A DNA stretch of 64,000 nucleotides, from contig CBFIHP010000021.1 in NCBI GenBank assembly GCA_965662355.1, positions 1-64,000 on the forward strand. The letters are read 5' to 3'. Every line of letters starts with the position of its first letter. Within the stretch, counting starts at the first letter, position 1. The DNA is from GCA-2683825 sp965662355 (lineage in GTDB: Bacteria > Planctomycetota > UBA1135 > GCA-002686595). Both the position numbers and the translations under genes were made by a program. This document shows positions 44,846 to 53,605 of this stretch, in pieces. The notes under the pieces were generated by a model. That model had not been told where the DNA came from, searched no databases, and saw only the letters and a list, made by a program, of their open reading frames with translations.

Positions 44846-45607
44846 TTATCCGCCGAAGAGGAAGTTGTCGGTCTCGTTCCAGACCGTGTATCGGTATACG
44901 GGCAACAGCCGCAACAGCTGGCTCGAGAGCTCGGCCGCGGCGCCTGCCTCCAAGGCCGGACCGCGTTGATTTTCCGGTGCGGGGTAGGTGCGTTCGATCG
45001 CGAGCTGATGCTCGCCCGGTGTGTAGTAGCCGAGGAACTCCTCGAGGCGCTCGGGGGTCAGCGAGCCGCACATCCATTCGCCCTTCCAATCCGCGAGTCG
45101 CAGGCGAAACCCATCGAGCTGATTGAGCGGCTCGAGCCAGGACCGCAGCCCCTCGGCCTCGACACGCTTCTTGAGGTTCTGCCCGTCGTACCATGCATCG
45201 GCGTGGATGCGCAGACTGACCTCGAGGGCTTCGGCCTCGATAGCCAGGCAGAGATAGGCGTTGCGATACGCCGAATCGAGATCCTTGCCCAGTTCGCTGC
45301 CGAGCAGACGCTTCAGCTTCGTGCGCTCCTTCTTGGGCCGGGTGAGGTAGGCCCACAAACGGTTCACGCGCATACCGTTGAACATGTGCGGATTGTGCAG
45401 GCTGGTGCGGCAATCCAGATCACACCCGAGGGCCCCGGCCTCCTTCGCCACGGCCTTGCCGAGCGTCAGGAGTCGCCGCCGGGCTGCGAGACGGTGGGCG
45501 TTGTACTCGGCGTTCCTTGCGTAGGACGGTGAGAGGGCTCGGAAGTCCGATTCCTCGAACAGGACGGAGCCCGAGAGCGGGCGCGGTTCGGGGGTGGTGG
45601 CAGCCAT
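44846..45607 (-). CDS. Hypothetical protein
   Basis: Predicted soluble protein of 253 residues with no signal peptide or membrane segment. It is rich in charged helices (RNAEYNAHRLAARRRLLTLGK, KKERTKLKRLLGSELGKDLD) and has a beta part with VSLRIHADAWYDGQNLKKRV and GEWMCGSLTPERLEEFLGYY. I do not recognise the family. The ATG at 45607 is chosen over one four codons upstream because a canonical TATGAT hexamer ends 7 bases before it, the usual spacing of leaderless starts in this window. Function unknown. Confidence 0.75.
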   Translation of the reverse strand: MAATTPEPRPLSGSVLFEESDFRALSPSYARNAEYNAHRLAARRRLLTLGKAVAKEAGALGCDLDCRTSLHNPHMFNGMRVNRLWAYLTRPKKERTKLKRLLGSELGKDLDSAYRNAYLCLAIEAEALEVSLRIHADAWYDGQNLKKRVEAEGLRSWLEPLNQLDGFRLRLADWKGEWMCGSLTPERLEEFLGYYTPGEHQLAIERTYPAPENQRGPALEAGAAAELSSQLLRLLPVYRYTVWNETDNFLFGG

Positions 45608-45614
45608 GGGGCGG

Positions 45615-45620
45615 ATCATA
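45615..45620 (-). promoter_or_regulatory. Candidate -10 element of the hypothetical gene
   Basis: TATGAT on the minus strand ends 7 bases before the ATG at 45607. It is the best consensus match of the series. Confidence 0.5.
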
Positions 45621-45816
45621 CGGGCCTGGCGGGGCCCAGGAAGCTGGGGCCTGGGCTCTCGGGGGGGGGACTACCTCATTTTTTGGGTCCGTGGCACATC
45701 TCTTGCGGCCCTAGGGGGTCATGAGGAGCTACGATAAGGGTGAACCGTATCCGTCCCTCACCCTTCGACCCATGGAGTCCGCGGTCGGGCGCGTCCCGGC
45801 CCGAGCTCGCCACGCC

Positions 45817-47916
45817 ATGAAATTCGCCCATTTCGAGTTCGATCCCAAGACCGAAAAGCTGGGGGAAGGCCCTTCCAGTGAGGTCTACCGGGCTATCGAC
45901 ACCCGACTTGGCCGGACGGTGGCGCTCAAGATTCTGCGGCCCCACATCGAGTTCGACCCCAACGCCAAGTCGCGTTTCGAACGCGAAGCGAAACACACGT
46001 CGAACCTGGCCCACCCGAACATCGCCACCGTCTACGAGTACGGCCAGGATCGCGGCACCTCGTACATCGCGATGGAGTTCCTCGAGGGACGCACCCTCGA
46101 CAAGGTCCTGAAGGACCACCGCCTGGACTACGAAGAGGGTCTCTCGATCGCGCTGCAGGTCGCCTCGGCCTTGGAGCTCGTCCACGAGCGCGGCCTGATC
46201 CACCGCGACCTGAAGCCGGCCAACATCATGGTGATGGACGACGGTTTCGTGAAGCTGCTCGACTTCGGCATCTGTCGTAGCAGCGGCGAATCGAGCATCA
46301 CCCAGGAGGGCATGCTGGTCGGCACCGTGCTCTACATGTCGCCCGAACAGGTACTCGGCGAAGAACTCGACCTGCGCTCCGACATCTTCTCCCTGGGCTC
46401 CGTGCTCTTCCACGCTTTCACGGGCGAGCTGCCTTTCCCGGGCAAGTCGTTCCCGGAGGTGTGCATGTCCATCCTCGAGGCAGCGCCGGCTTCGCCTTCG
46501 AACCTGCGCCCGGACTTCCCTGGGCCCCTCGAGGAGTTCCTGCTGCGCTGCCATCGTCGCGAACCCGGCGAACGCTACGCGGACGGCGGCAAGATCCACG
46601 CGGCACTCCTCGCGATCTCGGACAACCTGCGCCTGTCGTCCAGCGCCGAACGCCCCACGCACCTGCAAGGCAAGCTCTTCATTCCGCCCTTCACCGTCCC
46701 CCACGGCCATGGAACGGCGGACGAGTTTTCGGCCAGCCTGCGCGCCGATCTCGGTCGTGCCCTGGAACGCCAGACCCAACTCGTTGTTTCCCTGCCCATC
46801 CAGCTACCGGATCCCTTGCCGGACGCCTTCGTGCTACTGGGCAACCTGCATTTCGACGGCGACAAGGCCGAGCTGAACTACAGCGTCGAACGGGCCCGGT
46901 CGAACAGCGCCAGCGAGACGACCCACATCTTCCGCGAGAGCATCGAGCACAACGACGAGAACGAATGGGGCCTGCAGGCCAAACTCGTCGGCTCCCTGGC
47001 GCGCTCGATCAAGCGCCGCCTGGACGACTACTCCAAGACGCCCCATCCCGAAGAGCATCGCGACCCCGCGATGGCCATGAACCTGGCCAAGCGCGCCCAC
47101 GGGATTCTGCACCGGGCGACGACCAAACACCTGGTCGCCGCCTTCGCCACCTTCCGCCGCGCGCTGCAGGAAGATCCGAACTGTGTGATCGGCCACGCGG
47201 GTCTCGCGGAAGCGCTGGTGCGCAAGTTCCTCTACTGGGACGGGGACACGTCCTACCTGCACGAGGCCCGCGACTCCGCCCAGCGCGCCCTGGCCCTGGA
47301 TCCGTTCTCGGCGGTCGCCCACACGGCCCTTGGCTTCGCGGCGATGATGAGCGGCGACGCCGAGGAGGCGCAGCACGAATTCCGCCTGGCGATCCAGATC
47401 GATCATCAGGAATGGCTGGCCCACCGACTCCTGGGTGCGCTGCTTGCCCGTCTCGGGGCCCTCGACCAGGCCTCTCCCCTGCTCGAACGAGCCATCGCCC
47501 TGCACCCGACCCACATCGGCACGTACGACCACTATTACGGTGTGCTCTGCCGGCTCGATCGCTACGACGACGCCATGCGAATCGCCGATCAGGGCATCAA
47601 GGCAGCCGATGAGCACCTGAAACAAGTCCCCGACGATCAGGAGGCTCGCCTGCACAAGGCCCTCTTGCTGGCCCGCATGGGATTGGGCGACGAGGCCCGT
47701 ACCACGGTGCGGGAGGCGCGCGAAAAGTACGCCAAGGACGCCTACACGGCCTACAAGGCCGGTTGCGTCCTCACCCTGGTGGGAGATCTGGACGAGGGGC
47801 TCGCGCTCCTGCGCGAGGCCCAGGAACGGGGCTTCCATTTGCGACCCGAGATCAAGCGCAACTCGGACCTGGAAATCCTCCGAGGTCGCAAAGAGTTCCA
47901 AGCGCTTCTAGCGTAA
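45817..47916 (+). CDS. Ser/Thr protein kinase with TolB-N-like and TPR domains
   Basis: Cytoplasmic signalling protein of about 699 residues. Kinase domain, residues about 10-275: Gly loop KLGEGPSSEVYRA, Lys K38 in VALKIL, HRDLKPANI with catalytic D131, LLDFGICR (DFG 149-151) and YMSPEQVLGE. Residues about 285-410 resemble the TolB-N-like segment often linked to such proteins (FIPPFTVPHGHG, FVLLGNLHFDGD). Residues about 425-690 are TPRs (AFATFRRALQEDPNCVIGHA, ARDSAQRALALDPFSAVAHT, ASPLLERAIALHPTHIGTYD). No transmembrane helix is seen. An in-frame ATG at 45721 would add 32 unrelated residues. Substrates unknown. Confidence 0.9.
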   Translation: MKFAHFEFDPKTEKLGEGPSSEVYRAIDTRLGRTVALKILRPHIEFDPNAKSRFEREAKHTSNLAHPNIATVYEYGQDRGTSYIAMEFLEGRTLDKVLKDHRLDYEEGLSIALQVASALELVHERGLIHRDLKPANIMVMDDGFVKLLDFGICRSSGESSITQEGMLVGTVLYMSPEQVLGEELDLRSDIFSLGSVLFHAFTGELPFPGKSFPEVCMSILEAAPASPSNLRPDFPGPLEEFLLRCHRREPGERYADGGKIHAALLAISDNLRLSSSAERPTHLQGKLFIPPFTVPHGHGTADEFSASLRADLGRALERQTQLVVSLPIQLPDPLPDAFVLLGNLHFDGDKAELNYSVERARSNSASETTHIFRESIEHNDENEWGLQAKLVGSLARSIKRRLDDYSKTPHPEEHRDPAMAMNLAKRAHGILHRATTKHLVAAFATFRRALQEDPNCVIGHAGLAEALVRKFLYWDGDTSYLHEARDSAQRALALDPFSAVAHTALGFAAMMSGDAEEAQHEFRLAIQIDHQEWLAHRLLGALLARLGALDQASPLLERAIALHPTHIGTYDHYYGVLCRLDRYDDAMRIADQGIKAADEHLKQVPDDQEARLHKALLLARMGLGDEARTTVREAREKYAKDAYTAYKAGCVLTLVGDLDEGLALLREAQERGFHLRPEIKRNSDLEILRGRKEFQALLA

Positions 47917-47947
47917 AGCCGCTCCATCGCTACGATTCCCGCCAATC

Positions 47948-49774
47948 ATGAGCGAGATTCGCAACATCGCGATCGTGGCCCACGTCGACCATGGCAAGAC
48001 GACCCTCGTCGACGCCATGTTTGTCTACGCGGGGACGTTCCGCACCAATCAGGCCGTTCCCGAACGGGTCATGGACTCCGACGCCCAGGAGCGCGAGCGT
48101 GGAATCACCATCCTGGCCAAGAACACGGCGATCGATTATGCGGGGACGCGGATCAACATCGTCGACACCCCCGGCCACGCCGATTTCGGCGGCCAGGTCG
48201 AACGCACGCTGGCCATGGCCGATGGGGTCCTGCTCCTCGTCGATGCCTTCGAGGGCCCCATGCCCCAGACGCGCTTCGTCCTGGGCAAGGCCTTCGAACG
48301 TGGTTTGAAGGTGTGCGTGATGATCAACAAGATCGACCGCCCCGACCAGCGCGCGGGCGAAGTGCTCGATGAGATCTTCGATCTCTTCTGCGAGCTCGGG
48401 GCCAGCGATCAGCAACTCGAATTTCCCGTCGCCTACGGGTCGGGTCGCGACGGCTGGGCATCCCTGGATGCCGATAACCTCCCGCAGGAGGGCAATCGCA
48501 GCCTCGAGCCGCTCTTCGATCAGCTCCTGAAGGAGATCCCCTCGCCCGCGCGCGAGATCAACGCTCCTCTGATCTTCCAGGCCTCCACCCTGGACCACGA
48601 CGACTTCGTGGGTCGTATCGGTGTGGGCCGCGTATCGCGTGGGACCTTGAGCAAGGGCGAACGCGTGCTCCTCTGCCATCCCGATCGAGTGAAGGCCCTC
48701 CCGGTAGTGATCAAGTCCCTGTTCCGCTATGTCGGGCTCGAGCGCACGCCCGTCGAGACCGTCGAGGCGGGAGACATCGCCGTCGTCGCGGGAATCGACC
48801 AGCTCTCGATCGGCGACACGCTCTGCCATCCCGGGCACCTCGAACCCATGCCCGGGATCAAGGTCGACGAACCCACCCTGTCGATGGTGTTCCAGGTCAA
48901 CGACTCCCCGTTCGCAGGTCGCGAGGGAACCTACGTCACCTCACGACATCTACGCGCGCGCCTCGAACGCGCCGCCCTGCGCGACGTCGCCCTCGAGCTG
49001 GCGGACACGCCTTCGGCGGAAGCCATCGAGGTCAAGGGCCGAGGCGTCATGCACCTGGGCGTCCTCATCGAGAACATGCGCCGCGAGGGCTTCGAGTTCG
49101 CCGTGGGCAAACCCCACGTCATCACCCGCCTCGTCGAGGGCGTGCGCTGCGAACCCTATGAAAGAGCCTCCGTCGAGGTCCCCCGCGACGCGGCCGGCAA
49201 GATCATCGACTACCTGGGACGCCGGCGCGGCGAAATGCTCTCGATGGAGCCCCTTGGAACCCAGCAGACCAAACTCCTCTTCTCGATCCCGGCACGGGGT
49301 CTGATCGGAGCCCGAACCGCCCTGCTGACCCTGAGCCAGGGGGAAGCGATTCTCACACACGTGTTCGACGAGTGGTGCAAGGACGGCGGCAAGATCCCGA
49401 GACGGACTTCGGGCGTGCTGGTGTCGGACCGGGACGGCCCCACGATCGCCTATGCACTCTCGGGACTCTCGGACCGAGGCACCTTCTTCGTACCGGTTGG
49501 TATGGAGGTCTATGCAGGCATGATCGTCGGAGCCAACAACAAGGACTCGGACCTTCCGGTCAATGTGTGCCGCCAGAAGAAACTCACCAACATGCGTGCC
49601 GCCGGCAAGGACGACAGCGCCGTTATCTCACCCCCGCGGATCTTCTCCTTGGAAGAGTCGTTGGAGTACATCGAAGACGACGAGCTGTTGGAGGTGACTC
49701 CGAAGACGTTGCGCTTGCGCAAGCGGATTCTCGATGAGAACAGGCGGCGGAAGCTGGCCAAGAGTTTGGGGTAG
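47948..49774 (+). CDS. typA: Ribosome-associated GTPase TypA/BipA
   Basis: Translational GTPase of 608 residues that binds ribosomes and aids assembly or stress translation. G1 is VAHVDHGKTTLVDAM (from about residue 10); G2/switch ERERGITILAKNTAI; G3 VDTPGHADFGGQVER; G4 MINKIDRPDQR. Domains 2-5 follow with SGRGVMHLGVLIE-type and PARGLIGARTALLTLSQGE motifs, and the TypA C-terminal part TPKTLRLRKRILDENRRRK. Length is standard. It follows the kinase gene by 31 bases; TACGAT ends 11 bases before its ATG, so it may have its own promoter. Confidence 0.98.
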   Translation: MSEIRNIAIVAHVDHGKTTLVDAMFVYAGTFRTNQAVPERVMDSDAQERERGITILAKNTAIDYAGTRINIVDTPGHADFGGQVERTLAMADGVLLLVDAFEGPMPQTRFVLGKAFERGLKVCVMINKIDRPDQRAGEVLDEIFDLFCELGASDQQLEFPVAYGSGRDGWASLDADNLPQEGNRSLEPLFDQLLKEIPSPAREINAPLIFQASTLDHDDFVGRIGVGRVSRGTLSKGERVLLCHPDRVKALPVVIKSLFRYVGLERTPVETVEAGDIAVVAGIDQLSIGDTLCHPGHLEPMPGIKVDEPTLSMVFQVNDSPFAGREGTYVTSRHLRARLERAALRDVALELADTPSAEAIEVKGRGVMHLGVLIENMRREGFEFAVGKPHVITRLVEGVRCEPYERASVEVPRDAAGKIIDYLGRRRGEMLSMEPLGTQQTKLLFSIPARGLIGARTALLTLSQGEAILTHVFDEWCKDGGKIPRRTSGVLVSDRDGPTIAYALSGLSDRGTFFVPVGMEVYAGMIVGANNKDSDLPVNVCRQKKLTNMRAAGKDDSAVISPPRIFSLEESLEYIEDDELLEVTPKTLRLRKRILDENRRRKLAKSLG

Positions 49775-49905
49775 TAGGGGGGGCCGCGAAAAGGACGCTC
49801 GTCCAGGGGCGCACCCCGGCTCAGACCTCCGGATTCCGACCCTATGTGCCGGCCGATATAGTGTTGAAGCGGCTCATATAATGATGCTTTCGAGGGCGGT
49901 CGAGA

Positions 49906-51957
49906 TCAAAGAGCGTTCACGTAGTTCACCCCCACCGAACGCCCAACCGCATCCCGTAACCACAAAAGCAAACGGAAGTACGTCAGGTCGACCTCCCCGC
50001 GCAGCGACCCCTTCGGATCCGACTCCGGATCGGTCTCCCGGAGCTCGAGATCAAAGCCGTCTCCGTGGTATCGCGCACGCGGATCTCCATCCTCGAGGAT
50101 GTACTCGCGCCCTGCAAAGCGACCGTGGACGACCCAGCGCTCCTGGCCGTCTCGCTGGAAGCGCTGTAGATGGAAGCCGTCGAGGTGGGTGAGGCTCTTC
50201 CAGTCGCTGAGCTGGCCGAAGAAGCGGGGCTTCAGGACGTAGGGGCCGCCGTCCTCGGGGCAGAAGACGTCGCAGTTGCCGCAGTCGTTGCAGAAGTCGG
50301 CGAAGTTGGCGATCTGGTGTTTCTCTTCGATGACCAACTCGCCCTCGTCGCGGACTTGCCAGGTGCCGTCGATTTGGCCCAGCTTGCGGATGCTGATACG
50401 CACGCGGGGCAGCACGAAGGTGAAGTTGGCGTCGTTGGGGCACACCGGGATGCACTTGTCGCAGGAGATGCAGTCGAAGAGCTCCAACTGGCTCCCGATC
50501 TTGCGCGGCGGCTTGGCGTTCTTGGCGTAGGTGTAGCGCGGGTCGGAGCTGACGCGGCGGACGTACTCGGTGGTGTTTCTCGAGCGAGCCGCGGAGACCC
50601 AGTTCGCGAATTGCGCTTCGGAACAGGCACGGCGCAGCTGGGCGGGGTCGTTCAGGGCCGCTTCGCAACGCTGGCGAGATGGGGGCTCGAGCTGCAGATC
50701 CTGTAGGGCCTCGCGGGCGTTGCCGTAGGCGAGCAGGACGAAGGTCTCTAGATCGCAAGCGCCCACGGCGCGCATGCGTTGTTCGAGCTCCTGGAGATAG
50801 CCCAGCGAGCGAGCGTAGCCGCCGGGTTTCAAGAAATCGCTGCACACGGTGATGGGCGCGAGACCGACGGCCGCGGCATCGGGGAAGTTCTTGCGCTCGA
50901 TGCCGGCCGAGAAGGAGATCGGGTAGGTGTCTGCGAAGCGCTCGCGAAAGCGGCCGACGAGGCGCATGGCCAGCACGTGCAGGGGTGGACCGGAGAGGTA
51001 CATCTCCTTCTCGGTCTTGGGGAAGAAGTCGCGCCGGTTCTCGACGATCAGGGTATTTGTGAACTTGACGCCGAAGCCCAGGCCGAGGCCAGCGGCGGTC
51101 TGGCCCAGGCGTTGCACGAAGCCCTCCATCTGTTCCCAACGGGTGTCGCGCTCGAAGGCGGTATCGGGAATGTGGATGTCGGTGTAGCCCAGGGTTCCGT
51201 TCAGGGTCTCGCGCGCCTCGTCCGGCCCCAGGAGCATGGGGTTCAACTTGACAATGCAGTTCAACCCGTTCTCGCGCAGCAGGTAGTCGACGATGCCCTC
51301 GATCTCGTCGGAGGGGCAACCGTGGAAGGTGCTGAGGGTGAGTGTGTCCGAGAGGCGGGTCGTGAAGTTCAGGTCGCGATAGGCCTTGTACTCGTCGGGG
51401 ATCTCGGCCCGCAAGCGTTCGACGACGCGGGTGGCATCCTGCATGCCGCGCACGAAGGCCTGTACGGTGTCGGAGCGAATGCCGGCGAGGTCGTAACCGA
51501 CGCTCATGTCGAAGAGGGTCCGTTCGGCTCCGGGGGCGAGCTCCAGCTGGCCGCTGGCGCACAGGATTTCGATCAGCATCGAGCCCTTGACGTACTCCTC
51601 GAGGGATTCCTGCAGGCGCAGCTCCTGGGACCATTCGACGTTGTAGCCGACGGTCTGCATGTCGATGCAGGGCCGTGGGATCGTCAAGCGATCGTTCACC
51701 TGGACCGTCTTCAACTCGAGGATGCGCGAGCCGCCCAGCCAGGAGAGCACCAGGTTCTGGGCCATCTGGGACTGGGGGCCGGCGGCCGGGCCGAGGGGCG
51801 TGGACGCGGACTGTCCGTGGAAGGCGGTTTCCAAGGAGAGTCCCGCACCGAGGAAGAACTTCTTCCTCGGCAAGTGGTAGATCGAGCCCGCTTCGTCCAG
51901 CTCGCGGAACATGCGCCGGATCAGCGCTCCGAAGGGATAGGGCCGTAGCTCCGCCAT
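49906..51957 (-). CDS. YgfK-like iron-sulfur oxidoreductase lacking the flavin/NAD domain
   Basis: Predicted cytoplasmic protein of 683 residues. Residues 1-400 match the DHOD-like N-terminal barrel of YgfK (putative selenate-reductase-linked subunit): STPLGPAAGPQSQMAQNLV, RILELKTVQVNDRL, LSTFHGCPSDEIEGI, GLGFGVKFTNTL, CSDFLKPGGYARS. Residues about 490-580 hold two 4Fe-4S-type clusters: C496/C499/C502/C506 (CISCDKCIPVCPND) and C556/C559/C562/C566 (CNDCGNCDVFCPED). From memory, E. coli YgfK is about 1030 residues and has a two-dinucleotide-binding domain between these parts; here only about 90 residues separate them. Reaction unknown; an electron partner must replace the missing domain. Confidence 0.85.
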   Translation of the reverse strand: MAELRPYPFGALIRRMFRELDEAGSIYHLPRKKFFLGAGLSLETAFHGQSASTPLGPAAGPQSQMAQNLVLSWLGGSRILELKTVQVNDRLTIPRPCIDMQTVGYNVEWSQELRLQESLEEYVKGSMLIEILCASGQLELAPGAERTLFDMSVGYDLAGIRSDTVQAFVRGMQDATRVVERLRAEIPDEYKAYRDLNFTTRLSDTLTLSTFHGCPSDEIEGIVDYLLRENGLNCIVKLNPMLLGPDEARETLNGTLGYTDIHIPDTAFERDTRWEQMEGFVQRLGQTAAGLGLGFGVKFTNTLIVENRRDFFPKTEKEMYLSGPPLHVLAMRLVGRFRERFADTYPISFSAGIERKNFPDAAAVGLAPITVCSDFLKPGGYARSLGYLQELEQRMRAVGACDLETFVLLAYGNAREALQDLQLEPPSRQRCEAALNDPAQLRRACSEAQFANWVSAARSRNTTEYVRRVSSDPRYTYAKNAKPPRKIGSQLELFDCISCDKCIPVCPNDANFTFVLPRVRISIRKLGQIDGTWQVRDEGELVIEEKHQIANFADFCNDCGNCDVFCPEDGGPYVLKPRFFGQLSDWKSLTHLDGFHLQRFQRDGQERWVVHGRFAGREYILEDGDPRARYHGDGFDLELRETDPESDPKGSLRGEVDLTYFRLLLWLRDAVGRSVGVNYVNAL

Positions 51958-51964
51958 CGCAAGC

Positions 51965-51970
51965 AGGGTA
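51965..51970 (-). promoter_or_regulatory. Candidate -10 element of the YgfK-like gene
   Basis: TACCCT on the minus strand ends 7 bases before the ATG at 51957. Confidence 0.45.
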
Positions 51971-52117
51971 CCGAGCGCGGGGTGGGATGGCTGCTAGTGT
52001 TTCGAATACACTTGCCCACCAAAGCTCTTACCAACATAGCCTGTGGGGCCGAGCTATCCTGCTTGGGTTCATCCATGGCGCCGGCCCCTACCCGAGCGCC
52101 GCTCCAGGAAAGTATCC

Positions 52118-53455
52118 ATGAGCCGTCGACTCCCCGTGCACTGCCCCCTCGCCCTCAGCGCGTTCCTCTCCGGCATCGGCGCTGTTTCCGCCCAGCAAGG
52201 CCCCGACAACTGGGGCGAGTTCCTGGGACCCAACCGCACGGGCAGCGTCGACGCCAGCGGGTTGAACTTCAAGTGGGGCGAAGACGGCCCGGAGACAGCC
52301 TGGGTCGTGCCGATCGGCAGCGGTTACGGCGGACCGGCGATTCGTGACGACGAGATCTACCTGCTCGATCGCAAGGTCGGCTCGGAGGACATCCTGCGCG
52401 TGCTGGAGCTCGAAACCGGCGACGAGCTCTGGAGGGTCTCGTGGGAAGCCAACGGGCGTTTGATCTTCCCCGGCTCGCGCACCGTACCCAACGTGCAGAA
52501 GGACAAGGTGTATGTCTCGACGGGCTTCGGGCAGGTGCGCTGCATCGATCGCAAGTCCCATGAGATCGAGTGGCATATCGACATGGTCGAGCTCTACGGC
52601 GGCGAGCAGCCGATGTTCGGTTGGTCGAACTCCCCGCTCGTCATCGGCGACCTCGTCATCGTCACGCCGCTGGGACCCGACATCGGACTGGTCGCACTCG
52701 ATCGCTTCGAGGGCGAGGAGGTCTGGGTCACCGAGACGGTCGGCTACAGCCACTCGACCCCCAAGTTCTTAGACCTGCACGGTGATCCGCAGATCCTCTT
52801 CTGCTCGACCGAAGCCAAGGGCTCGGGTCGCGACTCGTCCGCGCCGATGTGGGTCTCGAGTTTCGATCCCGAGGAAGGCGAGCTGATCTGGCGCCACGAG
52901 ACCACGCTCACGCGCTTGCCGATCCCTGGCCCGATCCAGATCGACGACGAACGCATCTTTATCACCGGCGGCTATCGCGGTGGCTCGACCATGCTGCGCG
53001 TCGAGAAGAAGGGTTCGAAGTACAAGGTCGACGAGCTGTTCCATATCGAGCGGGGCTCGCAGATTCACACACCGCTGCTTCACGGCGACCACCTCTATGT
53101 GATCGTCAACGAGAACTGGAACCACGACAACCGCGCACGCCGTAAGGAGGGTGGGCTCCTGTGTCTCGACCTCGAGGGCAAGGAGCTCTGGCGCACGGGG
53201 GCCGATCCGTACTTCGGTCGTGGCAACTCGATCCTGGCCGGCGACCACCTTTTGATCCAGGACGGCTTCAACGGTGTGCTGCGCGTGGTCGAGCCCAGTC
53301 CCAAGGGCTACAAGCAGATTGCCGAGGCGGATCTGTTCGGTGTCGAAGGCGGACGCGACAAGCAGATGTGGGCTCCGATGGCACTGGCGAAGGGGCACCT
53401 GGTCCTGCGCAGCCAGGAGGAGCTCATGTGTGTCGTTCTCGGGGGTAGCCTGTAG
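52118..53455 (+). CDS. Secreted PQQ-type beta-propeller protein
   Basis: Predicted exported protein of 445 residues with a signal peptide ending near residue 27 (AFLSGIGAVSAQQ). The mature start NWGEFLGPNRTGS is typical for outer PQQ-like propeller proteins. Blade-like repeats alternate a display strand and a Trp-containing turn: VLELETGDELWRVSW, CIDRKSHEIEWHI, LDRFEGEEVWVTE, FDPEEGELIWRHE and LDLEGKELWRTG. Binding or scaffold roles are more likely than enzymatic activity; no methanol-dehydrogenase-type cofactor residues are evident. The ATG at 52118 has a good ribosome site (AGGAAAG, 7 bases upstream), unusual here. Confidence 0.9.
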   Translation: MSRRLPVHCPLALSAFLSGIGAVSAQQGPDNWGEFLGPNRTGSVDASGLNFKWGEDGPETAWVVPIGSGYGGPAIRDDEIYLLDRKVGSEDILRVLELETGDELWRVSWEANGRLIFPGSRTVPNVQKDKVYVSTGFGQVRCIDRKSHEIEWHIDMVELYGGEQPMFGWSNSPLVIGDLVIVTPLGPDIGLVALDRFEGEEVWVTETVGYSHSTPKFLDLHGDPQILFCSTEAKGSGRDSSAPMWVSSFDPEEGELIWRHETTLTRLPIPGPIQIDDERIFITGGYRGGSTMLRVEKKGSKYKVDELFHIERGSQIHTPLLHGDHLYVIVNENWNHDNRARRKEGGLLCLDLEGKELWRTGADPYFGRGNSILAGDHLLIQDGFNGVLRVVEPSPKGYKQIAEADLFGVEGGRDKQMWAPMALAKGHLVLRSQEELMCVVLGGSL

Positions 53456-53605
53456 GCCATCGCGGACGACAACATCGAAAGTTCGCAGATCTGGGTCCTC
53501 GTGAGCACCACGGGAAGGCCCCGTTAGCGGCAGCGATCAGGGCATACGCTCGCGCCCCAAAGACGCTCTCGGCGACGACGACCTGATTCGAGCCAAGGAT
53601 CGTGA

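Noticed and set aside
52769..53398. Antisense frame within the PQQ propeller gene
   Set aside because: A shadow frame without motifs; the sense gene has a signal peptide and repeats.
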